Below, piece by piece: positions 26,504 to 34,958 of a DNA stretch of 64,000 nucleotides. A program made the translations under genes and the position numbers. Each line of letters begins with the position of its first letter. The first letter of the stretch is position 1. The DNA comes from Chryseobacterium gleum. GTDB lineage: Bacteria > Bacteroidota > Bacteroidia > Flavobacteriales_D > Crocinitomicaceae. The stretch is from positions 1 to 64,000 of the forward strand of contig CAMAXI010000012.1 of NCBI GenBank assembly GCA_945862165.1. Reading direction: 5' to 3'. The notes beneath the pieces are model-generated. The model searched no databases. It saw only the letters and a list, made by a program, of their open reading frames with translations, and was not told the origin of the DNA.

Positions 26504-28080
26504 TGTCGCACGATAAAAAAAATCCTAAATACCTTTTACCGATTGGTCTTTGCTTTTTCATGGCAATTGGTATATTGATTGGGTATTCACTTTCTGGAAA
26601 ACAAAATTCATCAAGTAAAGTCAATGATATTATTGAAGTAATTAATAAAAATTATGTAGATAAAGTGGATGGCGAGAAATTATTTGAAGAGACAATTTCA
26701 GAAATGCTGCACAAATTAGACCCCCATTCAAATTATATTTCTCCCAAAGAAATGAAAGCATTAACGGAACAAATACAGGGAGAGTTTGGCGGTATTGGTG
26801 TGCGATTTACCTTGTTAAGGGACACTATTTGTGTGACTAACGTGATACCTGGATCTCCTTCTGAAGCTGCAGGAGTATTAGCAGGAGATAAAATAATTGC
26901 AATATCTAAAAAATCAGTTGCAAGTAAAAAAATCACCAATGAAAAAGTGATGGCTTTATTAAAAGGATTAAGCAATACTTCTGTAAATGTTACACTTTGG
27001 AGAAATACCAAAAAACTAAATAAAACATTAGTACGCGGAACGATTCCAATCGCCTCGATTCCTTGTGCTTTAATGACAACAAAAGATATTGGCTATCTTA
27101 AAATAGATCAATTTTCAGTTACTACAGCAATTGAATTTAAAGAACAAAGTCAAAAATTATTGAATTTAGGAATGAAATCTATGATTCTAGACTTACGTAA
27201 CAACGGTGGTGGTGTATTACAAACAGCTGTAGAAATTGTAGATGAATTCTTGAAAGAAGGAGCTACAATCGTAAGTACAAAAGGTGCAAACGTTAAAAAA
27301 GAAGTTTTTAAAGCGTCTACTATTGGTAAATTGGAAAATATTCCTTTAGTCGTACTTATCAACGAAAATTCTGCTTCTGCAAGTGAAATTGTTGCGGGTG
27401 CTTTACAAGATAATGACCGGGCATTTATATTAGGTAGACGTTCCTATGGAAAAGGACTTGTACAAAAAGACATCACACTGCAAGACAAAAGTAATGTCCG
27501 ATTGACTATTGCTCGTTATTACACTCCTACTGGTCGTTGTATACAAAAACCATATACGGATGATTATGAGAAATATATGAATGAGGAAACCGTAAGATTT
27601 GAACATGGAGAACAATTCAAATTAGATAGTTCTTTGTTGGTTGATTCTTTAAAATTCAAAACACCGAAAGGAAAAATAGTGTATGGTGGAGGAGGAATAT
27701 TTCCAGATGTATTTCTCCCAATGGATACTTTAGGTAGTAGTTGGTACTTTACGGAATTACGATATAGTACTGCATTTCAAAGTTTTGCATTTGATTTTGT
27801 TGCAAATAAGCGTACAAAATGGAAAACTCCTGAACATTTTCATAAAACTTTTCTTGTAGACGACAAGTTGACCCAAGATTTTTTAAAATATGCAACTAAA
27901 AATGTGCATATCCCTCTTGATATTGCTGGACTTTCAAAAAGTAAGAAGTTTATACAAATAACTTTAAAAGCTGAAATTGCGCGTCAAATATGGACAGAAG
28001 AAGGATATTACAGGGTTATTAATGAATTAGATAAAGAAATGCAGACAGCAATTCGTACCTTGGAAAAAATGAAAAAATGA
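26503..28080 (+). CDS. S41 family C-terminal processing peptidase
   Basis: 525 residues. One N-terminal membrane helix (~10-30) anchors the protease in the inner membrane facing the periplasm. A PDZ domain spans ~85-165 and the S41 catalytic core follows. The Ser-Lys dyad is Ser292 in NENSASASEIV and Lys317 in RRSYGKG, with the expected spacing of 25. CtpA/Prc proteases trim or degrade envelope proteins from their C-termini. About 150 further residues form the C-terminal helical region. It is coupled at both ends: TAATG with the deaminase and ATGA with the VWA gene. Confidence 0.94.
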   Translation: MSHDKKNPKYLLPIGLCFFMAIGILIGYSLSGKQNSSSKVNDIIEVINKNYVDKVDGEKLFEETISEMLHKLDPHSNYISPKEMKALTEQIQGEFGGIGVRFTLLRDTICVTNVIPGSPSEAAGVLAGDKIIAISKKSVASKKITNEKVMALLKGLSNTSVNVTLWRNTKKLNKTLVRGTIPIASIPCALMTTKDIGYLKIDQFSVTTAIEFKEQSQKLLNLGMKSMILDLRNNGGGVLQTAVEIVDEFLKEGATIVSTKGANVKKEVFKASTIGKLENIPLVVLINENSASASEIVAGALQDNDRAFILGRRSYGKGLVQKDITLQDKSNVRLTIARYYTPTGRCIQKPYTDDYEKYMNEETVRFEHGEQFKLDSSLLVDSLKFKTPKGKIVYGGGGIFPDVFLPMDTLGSSWYFTELRYSTAFQSFAFDFVANKRTKWKTPEHFHKTFLVDDKLTQDFLKYATKNVHIPLDIAGLSKSKKFIQITLKAEIARQIWTEEGYYRVINELDKEMQTAIRTLEKMKK

Positions 28081-29468
28081 AACAAATTAAGTATTTCTTA
28101 ATTGCATTTATTTTTTTATACAGATTTTCATGTGTAGGACAACTTGTTTTTGAAACAACCAATGTAGATTTTGGAGAATTAAATAATAATTCTCCAAAAT
28201 TTATAGATATTAAAATCACTAACAAAGGCTTGAAAAAAGCATACATTTTAAACTATAAAGCTCCTCGAGAAGTTTCCTGTTTGTTTAATACACAAGCAGC
28301 TGAAAAAGATTCTAATTTGCTATTTAGAGTTAAACCTAATCCGAAGAAATTAGGAAGATTTGAATATGAAATACCAATTTATACAAGTGATAAATTAGAA
28401 CCAACTATACTAAAGGTAGTTGGAAAACTGACAGAAGAAATTTATGATCCGCTTGCTGCTATGCAAGCTTGTCCTGATTTTCGTTCGACTCCATCCAAAC
28501 ATGCAACAGACTTCAAATTAACCATAAAGACAATCGACAAAAACACAAAGCAAAACCTAAAAAACACCGTAGTTTATTTACTTCAAAATGGTCAACAAAT
28601 TGGTCAATTCATCCAAGGAAAAGATGGAAGAATTCAAGTAAATTCACCTTTAGGATTCATCTATTTTTATGCAACATTACAAGGGTATAAACCTTCTGAG
28701 AAATGTCAGTATGTTAACATCGTAGATAATACTGTTACGCTTGAATTAGAAAAAGATTCCACACTGAAAATTGCTAAAGAAGAGGTTGCATTAATTGAAG
28801 AGAAGCCACAAAAAGAGTTGAAAGAAGTATTAAAAGAAGAACCTATTACAACACAAGAGTCCTATACCCCTCCTGCATTAGAAAACATTCCCTTGGTTCA
28901 ATTTAAATCTACAGACTTTCAAGCGATTAATGTATTATTTATTGTAGACATTTCATCCTCCATGGGAATCGGAAACAGAATGGAACTAATGAAATTTAGC
29001 TTATTAGAATTATCCTTATTATTGAGAAAAGAAGATAAAATTGGAATTGTTTCTTATGCAACTAACGCGCAAGTGCTTCTTCCTTCTACTTCCGGGACAA
29101 GTAGAACTGAAATCAGAACGGTCATCCAAAAACTAAAAGCGGGAGGAATGACTGCTGGAGGTGAAGGGATTAAGCTAGGTTGTAAAACGATAAGTAAGGA
29201 TTTAATCGAAGGTAAAAACATCCTATACATTATTACCGATGGTGCTTTTAATAAAGATTCCAAAAACTACATGGAATCCATTGAAAAATACAAGGAAATG
29301 GGAATAATTATTTGTGTTATTGGTATTCAAAATTCTGAAAATGACGCTAAAAACATGAGGAAAATTGCTGAATTAGGTGGCGGAACCTACACTTCTATTC
29401 AAAAATTAGCGGATGCTAAAATCGCTTTGATTCAAGAAATCCGTAATCAAACCTATCGTAAAAATTAA
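28077..29468 (+). CDS. Secreted VWA-domain protein
   Basis: 463 residues with an N-terminal signal (cleavage near FSCVGQ). Residues ~25-120 look like a DUF1573/ASPM-like beta domain (TTNVDFGELNN, IKITNKGLKKAYILNY). A carboxypeptidase-regulatory-like region follows (~135-225), then a Lys/Glu-rich linker. The von Willebrand factor A domain (~285-455) has an intact metal site: DISSSMG, the Thr in GGMTAGGEG and ITDGAF. It probably mediates protein contacts in the periplasm. ATGA overlap with the S41 peptidase suggests the two proteins are made together. Confidence 0.8.
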   Translation: MKQIKYFLIAFIFLYRFSCVGQLVFETTNVDFGELNNNSPKFIDIKITNKGLKKAYILNYKAPREVSCLFNTQAAEKDSNLLFRVKPNPKKLGRFEYEIPIYTSDKLEPTILKVVGKLTEEIYDPLAAMQACPDFRSTPSKHATDFKLTIKTIDKNTKQNLKNTVVYLLQNGQQIGQFIQGKDGRIQVNSPLGFIYFYATLQGYKPSEKCQYVNIVDNTVTLELEKDSTLKIAKEEVALIEEKPQKELKEVLKEEPITTQESYTPPALENIPLVQFKSTDFQAINVLFIVDISSSMGIGNRMELMKFSLLELSLLLRKEDKIGIVSYATNAQVLLPSTSGTSRTEIRTVIQKLKAGGMTAGGEGIKLGCKTISKDLIEGKNILYIITDGAFNKDSKNYMESIEKYKEMGIIICVIGIQNSENDAKNMRKIAELGGGTYTSIQKLADAKIALIQEIRNQTYRKN

Positions 29469-29472
29469 TACT

Positions 29473-30219
29473 ATGTCTACCAATCCGCTTCGTATATTAG
29501 GAGTTATTCCTGCACGTTACGCATCCTCACGTTTTCCTGGGAAACCATTAATAGATTTAAAAGGAAAAACAATGATACAACGCGTTTATGAAGGCGTTGA
29601 AAAATCCAATGTATTGACAGATGTCATTGTTGCAACGGATGATGCTCGTATTGAATCTGAAGTTCTACGTTTTGGAGGTAAAGTTATGATGACTAGCGCT
29701 GAACACCCTTCGGGTACAGATCGTTGTGGAGAAGTTGCTAAAATTTATTCCAATTACGATGTTATAATTAATATTCAGGGGGATGAACCATTAGTTGATT
29801 TTCGGCAAATTGATCAGTTGGCAATTGCTTTTCAAGACGCAAAAACTTTTATAGCGACATTGGGAATTAAGCAAGTAACTATGGAAGATATACTTAATCC
29901 TAATCGCATCAAAATTGTAGTAGATAGTTCGCAAAACGCGCTCTATTTTTCCAGAAGTCCGATACCGAATTTTGTTAATTTTAAGGAAGAACCATTGCAT
30001 TTTTATCCATTTTATCGTCATATTGGTCTTTATGCTTACCGCAGTAAGACACTTCAAGAAATAGTGAACCTCACTCCTACTTTATTGGAACAAATTGAAT
30101 CATTAGAGCAATTGAGATGGTTATATTATGGATATCGTATTAAGGTAGTTGAAACAGATATTGAAACACCAAATATAGATGTGCCCGAAGATGTACAAAA
30201 GGTAGTTTCTTTACTATAA
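29473..30219 (+). CDS. kdsB: 3-deoxy-manno-octulosonate cytidylyltransferase
   Basis: 248 residues. KdsB activates Kdo to CMP-Kdo with CTP for lipid A core assembly. The nucleotide-binding start is VIPARYASSRFPGKPL, and the family motifs IVATDD, HPSGTDRCGEVA and NIQGDEPLV are intact; the C-terminal part shows SPIPNF and HIGLYAYRS. It follows the VWA gene by four bases, so it is probably in the deaminase-S41-VWA transcript. It indicates a Gram-negative outer membrane with Kdo-containing LPS. Compare the KdsC-like phosphatase at 46869. Confidence 0.97.
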   Translation: MSTNPLRILGVIPARYASSRFPGKPLIDLKGKTMIQRVYEGVEKSNVLTDVIVATDDARIESEVLRFGGKVMMTSAEHPSGTDRCGEVAKIYSNYDVIINIQGDEPLVDFRQIDQLAIAFQDAKTFIATLGIKQVTMEDILNPNRIKIVVDSSQNALYFSRSPIPNFVNFKEEPLHFYPFYRHIGLYAYRSKTLQEIVNLTPTLLEQIESLEQLRWLYYGYRIKVVETDIETPNIDVPEDVQKVVSLL

Positions 30220-30250
30220 CCTTTTTATCATCTCATCGTATACCAAACAA

Positions 30251-30281
30251 TTGTTAAATAGCAACAAAAGTTGTAAATTTG
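30251..30281 (+). promoter_or_regulatory. Promoter giving a near-leaderless HU/SPOR transcript
   Basis: TTG (30251-30253), a 20-base spacer and TAAATTTG (30274-30281) match the -33/-7 consensus. With a start 6-7 bases downstream, transcription would begin at or next to the ATG at 30288, so the mRNA may lack a leader. Confidence 0.6.
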
Positions 30282-30287
30282 CACAGC

Positions 30288-31490
30288 ATGTATATTGAAG
30301 AATTAATAGGAGATTTATTGTTACGTCACAATTGTGTCGTGATTCCTACTTTCGGTGGATTTGTGGCTGGTCAAACATCTGCAACATTTGATGCTACCAA
30401 AGGAACGATTAATCCTCCGCGCAAATCCTTGTTATTCAACAAACAACTTATAAATAACGATGGATTATTAATTGCTGCTTATGCGCATGCAACCAAAAAA
30501 TCTTACGAAGAATCTAACGATTATATTCAAAAACAAATACAACATTGGCACCATAAGTTAGATGCTGGAGAACGTATTTCCATTGACCGAGTAGGTTTTA
30601 TTTTTTTAGATTCAGAACGAAATTTAGCATTTGAACAAGATCGTTTTCATAATTTATTGTTAGCATCCTTTGGTCTCGGGAAAGTTCATTTTGTAAGTCA
30701 AGAGGATTTGCAACTAATTGTTCAACAAGAAACTTTCACACTTAGCGGTGAGCCGTTGATAGAATCAGAGAATTTAGCTCCTATTTTTGAATTACCTATA
30801 AAGAATTTCGAAGAAACAGAAGTAGTATCGGATGAAAAAAAGCCAATTCGATCGATTAATTCTAAAAAGATTTGGAAATATGCTGTCGCAGCGGCACTAT
30901 TACCTATTTGTTTTTATACCTACTGGATACCAATGAAAACGAAGGTTTTAGAATCCGGAATACTTTCTTTTCAAGATTTCAATCCATTTCATATTACTCA
31001 GGATGGTTTGTATAATAAAGAAACTTTAGATTTCAGAATTAATCATAATATTGGAGAATCTGAATTAGATAAAATATTAAGAGATTTACCCAAAGATGTA
31101 GAAGTATTTTCTTATCCAGTAGATTCCGATTTATATGTCCCAGTGAAAATCAAAGAAAATTCTTCACCAAGAATTGTCGTAAACCCACCATTAGTTATTC
31201 AGAAAAATTTACCAATACCTTTCAAAACAAGTACGATTGCTACAACAGTTCAAAATAATTCAACCACTATAAAATCAGGACATCTAATTGTTGGTTGTTT
31301 TTCTACTGAGCTAAATGCAAAAAATCTAATTACTCAATTGAAACAAAAAGGCTTTAATGCATACATTGTAGATGTAAAAAATGGGTTACACCGAGTAAGT
31401 GCTTGTAAAAGTACTTCTGATTCTGTTTTAATCAGTGCTAAAGAAAAACTTTCTCCTTTACAAATTTCAGGTTGGATTTTACGTGATTAA
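30288..31490 (+). CDS. HU-CCDC81 and SPOR domain membrane protein
   Basis: About 400 residues from the ATG; a TTG start nine bases earlier is less likely because it lies in the promoter. Residues ~1-120 fit the two prokaryotic HU/CCDC81-like domains (YIEELIGDLLLRHNCVVIPTF split around GGFVAG, PPRKSLLFNKQL). One membrane helix is at ~205-225 (YAVAAALLPICFYTYWI). The C-terminal ~75 residues form a SPOR domain (GHLIVGCFST, LKQKGFNAYIVD, HRVSACK), which binds denuded peptidoglycan at division sites. The protein thus joins a possible DNA- or protein-binding cytoplasmic domain to a cell-wall sensor, and a cell-division role is inferred. Confidence 0.88.
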   Translation: MYIEELIGDLLLRHNCVVIPTFGGFVAGQTSATFDATKGTINPPRKSLLFNKQLINNDGLLIAAYAHATKKSYEESNDYIQKQIQHWHHKLDAGERISIDRVGFIFLDSERNLAFEQDRFHNLLLASFGLGKVHFVSQEDLQLIVQQETFTLSGEPLIESENLAPIFELPIKNFEETEVVSDEKKPIRSINSKKIWKYAVAAALLPICFYTYWIPMKTKVLESGILSFQDFNPFHITQDGLYNKETLDFRINHNIGESELDKILRDLPKDVEVFSYPVDSDLYVPVKIKENSSPRIVVNPPLVIQKNLPIPFKTSTIATTVQNNSTTIKSGHLIVGCFSTELNAKNLITQLKQKGFNAYIVDVKNGLHRVSACKSTSDSVLISAKEKLSPLQISGWILRD

Positions 31491-31551
31491 AATTTTATAT
31501 ATTTACAACTAAAATTTTAATATTAAAATCTAAATTAACACATAAATCCGT

Positions 31552-32775
31552 ATGAAAAGATTGATACTTTCCGTTGGTATGTATTGTTTTTCTGTTTTAG
31601 CGTTCGGTCAAGATACCGTAACAAATGCAGAAAATAGTAATTACAAATTCACGAAAATCTACCACTTAGATGCAACACCTGTTCAAAGTCAAGGTTTTGC
31701 TGGTACATGTTGGAGTTTTTCAGGCTTATCCTTTTTTGAATCAGAATTAATCCGTTTGGGCGTTAAAAATCCAAAAGTACTTTCTGAAATGTATATTGTT
31801 CGTAAAGCATATGAAGAAAAAGCGGACAAATATATTCGTATCGATGGTAAAGTTAATTTTAGCCAAGGAGGTGGTTTTGTTGATATTCCATATATTATTA
31901 AAAAATATGGTGTTGTTCCAGAAGAAATCTATAAAGGATTGAATTACGGTTCAGAAAACCATTCACATGGAGAATTGTTTAGTGTATTGGATGGTGCTGT
32001 TCAAGGAATGCTAAAATATTCGAAAGAAGAAATGGAAAAAGATAATTCTCAAGGCATCACTTTAAAAGCATGGAGAAATGCATTAAGTGGAATTTTGGAT
32101 GCATATTTAGGAAAAGAACCAGTAGAATTCAATGTGGATGGTAAGAAATATTCTCCTAAAACATATGCTGAATCCTTAAAATTAAATATGGATGATTATG
32201 TTTCAATAACTTCATTTATTGGACATGATTTATACAAACCTGCACATTTAGCAATTCCTGACAATTGGTTATGGGAAGGTTCTTATAATGTAAATTTAGA
32301 CGAATTGTATACTATTGCAGAATATGCTTTGAAAAATGGTTATACAATTGCTTGGGGTTCGGATGTTTCTGAAAAAGGTTTTAGTTTCAGAAATGGTATT
32401 GCTATTTGTCCTGAAGATGAAAGTTCCATTGATGTAAGAGGAAAAGACAATAAAATGTTTTCAGATGCAGGAGCAGAAAAGCATGCAAATGGTTTTTTAA
32501 ATCCAGTAAAAGAATTAACAATCACTCCAGAACTTCGACAAGAAGCGTACGATAAAAAATTAACAACAGACGATCACGGAATGCATATCGTTGGTCTTTA
32601 TAAAGATCAAACAGGTAAAAAATTCTTTTTGGTAAAAAATTCTTGGGGAGCAGACAGAAATTTTCCAAAAGGATATTTCTATGCATCTGAGAATTTTTTC
32701 CGTTATAAGACAATGAATTACTACTTACACAAAGATGGAATTCCAAAAGATATCCGTAAAAAATTAGGCATCTAA
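31552..32775 (+). CDS. C1 family cysteine peptidase, bleomycin-hydrolase-like
   Basis: 407 residues with a signal peptide (MKRLILSVGMYCFSVLAFG). The papain-fold active site is complete: QGFAGTCWSFSGL with the catalytic Cys, DDHGMHIVG with the His, and VKNSWG with the Asn. Overall length and the position of the catalytic residues fit the aminopeptidase C / bleomycin hydrolase group (PepC), which in Bacteroidetes is often exported. It would act in the periplasm or outside the cell on peptides. The BlaI-type gene starts 18 bases downstream. Confidence 0.9.
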   Translation: MKRLILSVGMYCFSVLAFGQDTVTNAENSNYKFTKIYHLDATPVQSQGFAGTCWSFSGLSFFESELIRLGVKNPKVLSEMYIVRKAYEEKADKYIRIDGKVNFSQGGGFVDIPYIIKKYGVVPEEIYKGLNYGSENHSHGELFSVLDGAVQGMLKYSKEEMEKDNSQGITLKAWRNALSGILDAYLGKEPVEFNVDGKKYSPKTYAESLKLNMDDYVSITSFIGHDLYKPAHLAIPDNWLWEGSYNVNLDELYTIAEYALKNGYTIAWGSDVSEKGFSFRNGIAICPEDESSIDVRGKDNKMFSDAGAEKHANGFLNPVKELTITPELRQEAYDKKLTTDDHGMHIVGLYKDQTGKKFFLVKNSWGADRNFPKGYFYASENFFRYKTMNYYLHKDGIPKDIRKKLGI

Positions 32776-32793
32776 TCGTATAGAAATTCTCCT

Positions 32794-33117
32794 ATGGAAA
32801 GATTAACACCTGCGGAAGAGCAAGTAATGCTTCGACTTTGGAAACTTGAGAAATCGACTGTAAAGGAAATTGTAGCTTTGTATGACGAACCACGTCCTGC
32901 CTATAATACTACTTCTACAATTGTTCGAATTTTAGAAAAGAAAAAATTCATTCGCCATAAAGCTGTAGGACGTGGACATGTGTATATCCCTAAAATTTCC
33001 CGTGAACAATATAGAGAATTTATTGCTGATTACTTATTGCAGCACTATTTTGATGGTGAACGAAAAGAAATTGTCAGTTATTACACAAGTAAAAGTTCGC
33101 TAAACGAACTTCTATAA
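32794..33117 (+). CDS. BlaI/MecI/CopY family transcriptional repressor
   Basis: 107 residues, slightly shorter than the usual ~120. The winged helix covers residues 1-75 (LTPAEEQVMLRLWKLEKSTVKE, shown here in part, then YNTTSTIVRILEKKKFIRHK and GRGHVYIPKIS). The C-terminal dimerisation segment (ADYLLQHYFDGE) is present. In this family repression is usually relieved by cleavage by a BlaR/MecR M56 membrane protease encoded beside it; none is visible here. It may instead respond to another signal or control the C1 peptidase gene before it. Confidence 0.9.
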   Translation: MERLTPAEEQVMLRLWKLEKSTVKEIVALYDEPRPAYNTTSTIVRILEKKKFIRHKAVGRGHVYIPKISREQYREFIADYLLQHYFDGERKEIVSYYTSKSSLNELL

Positions 33118-33127
33118 ATTAGTACTT

Positions 33128-33162
33128 AAAGGCTGTCCATAATTGGTCAGCCTTTATTTTTT
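33128..33162 (+). terminator. Terminator after the BlaI-type gene
   Basis: AAAGGCTG (33128-33135) pairs with CAGCCTTT (33148-33155), followed by a T-rich run. It overlaps the stop of the converging gene. Confidence 0.85.
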
Positions 33163-33609
33163 GTCTCGTAATTCTATGAAACTATTTATTTTTTCATTCT
33201 CAATTAAAACGGTTAAGTTGTAGTAGACAATCTTCCATGTACCATCTACATTTTGAAGTATACCACTCCCCCTGCAACCGCGCATCCAGGTATCTAAATC
33301 TTCATCAAACCATGCTATCAAAGAATCTTTTGAAAACATCCAATTTCTATTGTACGCCTTAAAATCCCACGCTTTACCCTTATCAAAATATGGTTTAGCG
33401 AAGGAAGAAAACTTTTCTTTGGTCCAACGTTCTCCTGGAGCAGTACCCAAAAAGACAAAACTTGCAGACATAAACCCAAAATAATTGGTGTAATTTGCTG
33501 TTCCAGCTGCTCTATGCCATTGATTTATCAAAGTATCTAGATTGACTTCTTGTCCATAACTAAAATGGGCAGTAAGCGTTAGACTAAAATAAAATAAAAA
33601 TACACGCAT
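33154..33609 (-). CDS. Exported SnoaL/NTF2-like protein
   Basis: 151 residues with a signal peptide (MRVFLFYFSLTLTAHFSYG). The mature part fits the NTF2-like SnoaL fold: DTLINQWHRAAGTANYTNY, SASFVFLGTAPGERWTKE, WDFKAYNRNW and the final strands GTWKIVYYNLTVLIEN. Members of this group in Bacteroidetes are annotated as nuclear transport factor 2 family proteins of unknown role. It converges on the BlaI-type gene and its 3' end lies within that gene's terminator. Confidence 0.78.
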   Translation of the reverse strand: MRVFLFYFSLTLTAHFSYGQEVNLDTLINQWHRAAGTANYTNYFGFMSASFVFLGTAPGERWTKEKFSSFAKPYFDKGKAWDFKAYNRNWMFSKDSLIAWFDEDLDTWMRGCRGSGILQNVDGTWKIVYYNLTVLIENEKINSFIELRDKK

Positions 33610-33707
33610 AGCAAAAAATAAAGATGCTTAAAAGTAGTCCAATTTTTACTTTTCTTCTTTAACTTTACATAAAATAAATTAACATTCATAAATCTAAAAT
33701 TAAAAAT

Positions 33708-34121
33708 ATGTATCCAGCAGAATTAGTAGCTCCAATGAAACAAGATCTTGTAAGTGTAGGCTTTGAACAATTACTATCTCCAGTTCAAGTGGATGAAGTT
33801 ATTGCAAATACACAAGGAACTTTGTTAGTAGTTGTAAACTCCGTTTGTGGATGTGCAGCTGGCAATATGCGTCCAGGAGTTAAATTATCTTTAAACGGAG
33901 ATAAAAAGCCAACAAAATTAACAACTGTTTTCGCAGGTGTAGATGGTGAAGCTGTTGCACAAGCTAGAAAACACTTTCTACCTTACCCTCCTTCTTCTCC
34001 TTCTATTGCATTATTCAAAGATGGTGAATTGGTTCATTTTTTAGAAAGACATCATATTGAAGGCGGTACTGCACTTATGATTGCTGAAAACTTAACAGAA
34101 GCATATAACGAATTTTGTTAA
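33708..34121 (+). CDS. BrxA/BrxB family bacilliredoxin
   Basis: 137 residues with thioredoxin-like fold and the characteristic CGC motif (Cys47, Cys49 in NSVCGCAAGNMRPG). BrxA/BrxB remove bacillithiol from protein cysteines after oxidative stress. The rest matches the family (MYPAELVAPMKQDLVSVGF, FAGVDGEAVAQAR, LPYPPSSPSIALFKDG, ERHHIEG). The bacillithiol synthesis enzyme BshA is encoded at 57152, so the thiol is likely made in this organism. A terminator follows, so it is probably a single-gene transcript. Confidence 0.95.
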   Translation: MYPAELVAPMKQDLVSVGFEQLLSPVQVDEVIANTQGTLLVVVNSVCGCAAGNMRPGVKLSLNGDKKPTKLTTVFAGVDGEAVAQARKHFLPYPPSSPSIALFKDGELVHFLERHHIEGGTALMIAENLTEAYNEFC

Positions 34122-34140
34122 TCACATCTAGCATTTAAAA

Positions 34141-34175
34141 CAGCGTCGAAAACACATACTTTTGACGCTGTTTTT
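34141..34175 (+). terminator. Rho-independent terminator after the bacilliredoxin gene
   Basis: CAGCGTC (34141-34147) pairs with GACGCTG (34164-34170), with A/T pairs inside and a T run after. The loop side contains TACTTTTG, a match to the -7 promoter consensus, 26 bases before the TatD start. Confidence 0.88.
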
Positions 34176-34189
34176 ATTTATACTTTCTT

Positions 34190-34957
34190 ATGTTTATTGA
34201 CACCCATACTCACCTATATTCCTCCCAATTTGATGAAGACAGAGACGAAGCAATTCAACGTGCTTTAGATGCTGGTGTTGAGAAATTATTACTTCCAAAT
34301 GTAGATGGTCGTTCTATTGAAGGTATGTTTGCATTGGAATTAAAATATCCAGGTGTTTGTTATCCAATGATGGGGCTTCACCCATGTTCGGTTACTGAAA
34401 ATTGGGAAAAAGAATTAGCTCAATTAAAAGAATGGATAGATAAACGACCATTTATTGCCATCGGAGAAATTGGAATCGATTTATATTGGGATAAAACATT
34501 TCTAAAAGAACAAGAACAAGCATTTATTACGCAGATTAATTGGGCGAAAGAACTTCAAATTCCTATTGTTATTCATGCCCGCGATTCTTTTCCAGAAATC
34601 TATGCAATCTTAGACGAACACAATGACGACCGATTAAAGGGTGTTTTTCATTGTTTTTCAGGAGATGAAAATGATGTGCGAAAAATCTTAGGGTATGGTG
34701 GTTTTTCCTTTGGAATTGGAGGAGTTGTAACGTATAAAAAATCTATTTTACTAGAATCTGTAAAACACATTCCCTTGGAAAAATTAGTTTTAGAAACAGA
34801 CGCACCCTATTTAGCACCTACTCCATTTCGTGGTAAACGAAACGAGAGTGCCTATTTACCTTATATAGCTTCGAAAATATCCGATATCTTTGAAATATCA
34901 GAACAAGAAATTGGGAGAATAACAACACAAAACGCACAAAATTTATTTTCTATTTAA
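34190..34957 (+). CDS. TatD family metal-dependent hydrolase
   Basis: 255 residues, typical for TatD-type deoxyribonucleases. Metal-binding residues are present throughout the TIM barrel: FIDTHTHLY at the start, the Glu in GEIGIDLYW, HARDSF, HCFSGDE and the Asp in LETDAPYLAP. TatD proteins are 3'-5' exonucleases in DNA repair; some are tRNA-processing or D-amino-acid enzymes, so the substrate is not certain. Only one base separates its stop from the asparaginase start, so the two genes are co-transcribed. Confidence 0.94.
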   Translation: MFIDTHTHLYSSQFDEDRDEAIQRALDAGVEKLLLPNVDGRSIEGMFALELKYPGVCYPMMGLHPCSVTENWEKELAQLKEWIDKRPFIAIGEIGIDLYWDKTFLKEQEQAFITQINWAKELQIPIVIHARDSFPEIYAILDEHNDDRLKGVFHCFSGDENDVRKILGYGGFSFGIGGVVTYKKSILLESVKHIPLEKLVLETDAPYLAPTPFRGKRNESAYLPYIASKISDIFEISEQEIGRITTQNAQNLFSI

Positions 34958-34958
34958 C

